In this document: positions 61,711 through 64,000 of the stretch, in pieces
How the letters are laid out: every line of letters begins with the position of its first letter
Position numbering within the stretch: position 1 is the first letter of the stretch
DNA from: JAGVUD01 sp052033935
GTDB taxonomy: Bacteria > Armatimonadota > UBA5829 > DSUL01
Assembly (NCBI GenBank): GCA_052033935.1
Contig: JBPOJE010000013.1
Span: forward strand, 1-64,000
Direction of reading: 5' to 3'
Length of the DNA: 64,000 nt
Notes under the pieces: model-generated
The model's database searches: none
What the model was told of the DNA's origin: nothing
Seen by the model: the letters and a program-made list of their open reading frames with translations, nothing else
Position numbers and translations under genes: made by a program

Positions 61711-61786
61711 TTGTGCGCAAGAGATTATACCACAGCGGCGCTTCTGTCTCAAGCGCGGTGCCCGCACGGCATCAGGGATTCAAGTA

Positions 61787-62578
61787 ATGACCGCGGCAAA
61801 GCAGATGTTCACGATGACCGTCAAGGAGATGCGCGAGGGGCTCCAGGAGTCCCGGACGGTTATCGTCCCGATAGGAATCACCGAGCAGCACGGAAACCAC
61901 CTGCCGCTCAGCGTTGACATCCACAACGCCGTCGAGATCGCCTCCCGCGCCGCCAGCCAGTGCGGCTGCTTCGTCGCACCCGCCGTGCATTATGCCTTCA
62001 GCGGCGGCATGCTGCCCGGCACCATCAACCTGAGCCCGCAGGTCTATTCGCTGATGCTTATGGACATCTGCCGCAGCCTGACCGTGCAGGGCTTCCGCAA
62101 CATCATCCTGCTGCTTGGCCACGGCGGCTCCGAGAACACCAGGGCCACTCACGACGCAGCCGAGATGTTCCAGCGCCTGAGCCCCGATCTGTCCGGAATC
62201 AGCGTTTCGGTCGTCCCGTTCTGGGAGCTCTCGCACACCTACATGCGCTCGATGGACGAAGGCGACTTCCACGCGGCGCGCTGCGAGACGTCCTTGATGC
62301 TCTACTGGCATCCCGAGCTTGTGAAGATGGACGAGGCGGCGCTCGACCCGCCCGATGTGGTCAAAGACCTGCGCGAAGATCCCGACGGATATCTCGTCAA
62401 GACCAAAGCCCTGGATCATCCGTTTGTCGAGGCGAAGCTGACCCAGCGCGCCGACGTGCAGGTCGGGATCATGGGCGCGCTCGACGGCATCAGCCCCGAG
62501 CTTGGCCGTCAGGTCGCCGAAGAGGCGTCCGGAGCGCTGGCCGAGTTCGTCCGGCAGCTCGAAGCCGCCAACCCCTGA
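61787..62578 (+). CDS. Creatininase-family amidohydrolase
   Basis: 263 residues. The metal-binding motif EQHGNHLPLSVDI (usual EQHGPHLPxGTD) near residue 33, and GHGGSEN (GHGGN type) at about 108. Other members include creatinine amidohydrolase, the mycofactocin protein MftE and deformylases of sugar metabolism. The substrate is not shown. No signal peptide. It lies after the tRNA pair and before tRNA-Arg. Confidence 0.85.
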   Translation: MTAAKQMFTMTVKEMREGLQESRTVIVPIGITEQHGNHLPLSVDIHNAVEIASRAASQCGCFVAPAVHYAFSGGMLPGTINLSPQVYSLMLMDICRSLTVQGFRNIILLLGHGGSENTRATHDAAEMFQRLSPDLSGISVSVVPFWELSHTYMRSMDEGDFHAARCETSLMLYWHPELVKMDEAALDPPDVVKDLREDPDGYLVKTKALDHPFVEAKLTQRADVQVGIMGALDGISPELGRQVAEEASGALAEFVRQLEAANP

Positions 62579-62738
62579 TGCGAGGCCGTCCTGCATCCCG
62601 TCCGGTCCCCGCGATTCGCGTATGTGCGCTATACTGCGCCGCCGGGATCGGACTGCACCGGAGGATGGCGGTTCCTTTGACGAAGGGACCCTCATCCATA
62701 TAGAATGAGCACAGATCCGGAGCCCTGCCTCCGGGCGC

Positions 62739-62811
62739 GCCCCCGTAGCTCAGGGGATAGAGCAACTGCCTTCTAAGCAGTGGGCCACAGGTTCGAATCC
62801 TGTCGGGGGCG
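62739..62811 (+). tRNA. tRNA-Arg (anticodon TCT)
   Basis: 73 bases. Acceptor GCCCCCG/CGGGGGC, D arm GCTC-GAGC, anticodon loop CTTCTAA with TCT, T arm ACAGG-TTCGAAT-CCTGT, discriminator G. CCA is not encoded. Confidence 0.96.
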
Positions 62812-62850
62812 AATCCTTCTGAAGGCGAGGTGTTGACAGGCGCCCCTCGC

Positions 62851-64000
62851 TCACAGGCGCAGGATGTCGCTTGCCTCCCTCACCCGAACCAGCGGGAACA
62901 GGTCCTCCCCGGATTTGTGGCACGAACTGATGCCGGTGACGGTGGCGAACTCATCCACGGCTGGCAGCGTGAGGCCAGCGGCCCACACTCGGACGCCGTC
63001 GTGTCCGTCAGCATCCTGCACCGCGGAGCCATCCCAGATCGTGAAGAACTGCCCGCCCGGGTCAACGAACGTCACCTTGCCAGAAACCTTCACGAGCAGG
63101 CCGATGTTGTTGAGGCCCGTGCCGCCTGTTACCCCCTGCTGGCCCGTGCCGTTCGTGGCTGAGTAGTTCGCTGATGCGGCGCCTCCGAACGAGCGTGACG
63201 TCATACCGAGCGCAGGCAGCCCCTGGCCCTCCGAGATGCACATGTAGGAGGGAGTGATCATTCGCTCGCCGTCCGCGGTCGTACCCACCACGCCCGCAAC
63301 AGTGACCGTCTGACCCACGTTCAGCCCATGGCCGGACCACTCGACCCGGATGCCGCAGGCGCGGTCCGGCTGCTCAACATAGAACGCATCCGGCCAAGCA
63401 GCGGTCACGATGACATCCGGCAGCGTTGCCTGCGCGCCATCCTTGCTGCCGCGAGCTTCGGGGATGCTGGTGGCTGGTGGAATGTGCTGCACCTCGTAGG
63501 CGCCCATGTCCACGTGCGCGCCACTGATGCGCGGGTTGCCGTCCAGGTCCACCGTCAGCCACGGTGGTACCCCGGCGTCATCGCCTGCGTCAACGCACGG
63601 GGAGTTGAGAAAGAGGCGCAGGTTCCCCGCTGTCCTGTCAGAAAACAGCGGATCCGCACTGACTCCTCACTCCCCGCGGTCAGGCCGTCGTAGTTCGTCC
63701 CGTCCGGGTTGAAGACGCAGTTGTTCCTCAGGACAGGAGTGCCACCCGACCCGTAGATGCCTGTGGCGTTGTAGGCCACGATGTTGTTCGTGATCGAGGG
63801 AGACGAAGAGTAGGTGCAGTAAATGCCATAGTCGCCGTTGCGGACGGTGAAGCCGTCCAGCACCGTCGTGGCCGATGCCACGTTAAAGGCTGCGACCACC
63901 CTTCTGCTCCCGCCGTCCAGGATCGTGACGTTGGTGTTCCAGTCCCGCTGGCCACGCGTGGTTTCCCCCCCGGCGAACCCGCCGTACAGCCCCACGCCGT
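62851..64000 (-). pseudogene. Secreted beta-helix and OB-domain protein, partial and frameshifted
   Basis: Runs off the right edge; only the last about 380 codons are seen. The upstream part has parallel beta-helix repeats (TTVLDGFTVRNGDYGIYC, PSITNNIVAYNATGIYG). In the other frame the choice-of-anchor Q end follows (ADPLFSDRTAGNLRLFLNSP, CVDAGDDAGVPPWLTVDLDG, DMGAYEVQ), then two OB-like units (DAFYVEQPDRACGIRV ... VGQTVTVAGVV; QFFTIWDGSAVQDADG ... ATVTGISS). One base must be lost or gained near 63660-63680 for these to join. The OB part is close to that of the gene at 52448. Confidence 0.75.

Overview
The window is high-GC bacterial DNA, densely coding on both strands. The best lineage guess is Armatimonadota or a close relative. 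The reasons are two type IV-pilin-like proteins with the FTLIELLVVIAII leader (one continuing ILAAILFPVFAQARE), PEP-CTERM proteins, many secreted OB-fold/beta-helix proteins, and UroD-like and creatininase-family enzymes beside polysaccharide-degrading genes. This is inference from gene style; no 16S rRNA gene lies in the window.

Layout. 1-3.1 kb: the start of an exported protein running off the left edge, then a tight operon translin-cca-smpB on the minus strand. 3.2-5.0 kb: a UDP-glucuronate decarboxylase-like epimerase and rsmG. 5.0-10.0 kb: the conserved order SRP RNA-dnaX-ybaB-recR, followed in the same direction by a frameshifted hicB-hicA toxin-antitoxin pair, a DNA methyltransferase and a thioesterase. 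10.0-11.3 kb: a PEP-CTERM protein behind two near-consensus sigma-54 promoters. 11.4-17.6 kb: MBL hydrolase, GH94 phosphorylase, a frameshifted sulfatase and two small genes. 17.5-25.5 kb: glycosyltransferase, flippase-like protein, FAD oxidoreductase, pseudopilin, serine hydrolase, rhomboid-TPR protease and murJ. 25.5-38.7 kb: secreted proteins, CBS-GGDEF protein, phosphatase, an ABC-permease/adaptor/TolC export set, pseudopilin with OB-fold protein, S9 peptidase and YjbQ. 39.0-42.9 kb: sigma factor, PrsA/SurA-like lipoprotein and GH29 fucosidase. 42.9-50.7 kb: the classic rpsB-tsf-pyrH-frr-uppS-dxr-rseP-ispG cluster plus a GNAT enzyme. 51.0-54.0 kb: an accessory segment with a HEPN gene pair and a secreted FN3/OB protein, bracketed by two direct copies of a hairpin-rich repeat. 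54.1-64 kb: UroD-like protein, rpiB, tldD/pmbA pair, lemA, PEP-CTERM protein, queF, ABC permease, creatininase, three tRNAs (Pro, Gly, Arg) and a frameshifted beta-helix/OB protein at the right edge.

How the genes fit together. RNA handling is well represented: SmpB, CCA-adding enzyme, translin, RsmG, SRP RNA, QueF, and tRNA genes that do not encode CCA. The rpsB-ispG block links translation to isoprenoid and undecaprenyl-phosphate supply, which MurJ-dependent cell-wall synthesis and the glycosyltransferase group would use. Several exported enzymes (sulfatase, GH29) and a GH94 phosphorylase point to use of sulfated or fucosylated polysaccharides.

Most notable points: (1) a bacterial translin in one transcription unit with cca and smpB; (2) tandem sigma-54 promoters before a PEP-CTERM gene; (3) seven apparent single-base frameshifts, all in accessory genes and none in the roughly 30 recognised core genes; (4) a structured ~110-120 bp repeat flanking a HEPN-containing segment; (5) at least four secreted proteins sharing a recurring OB-like domain.
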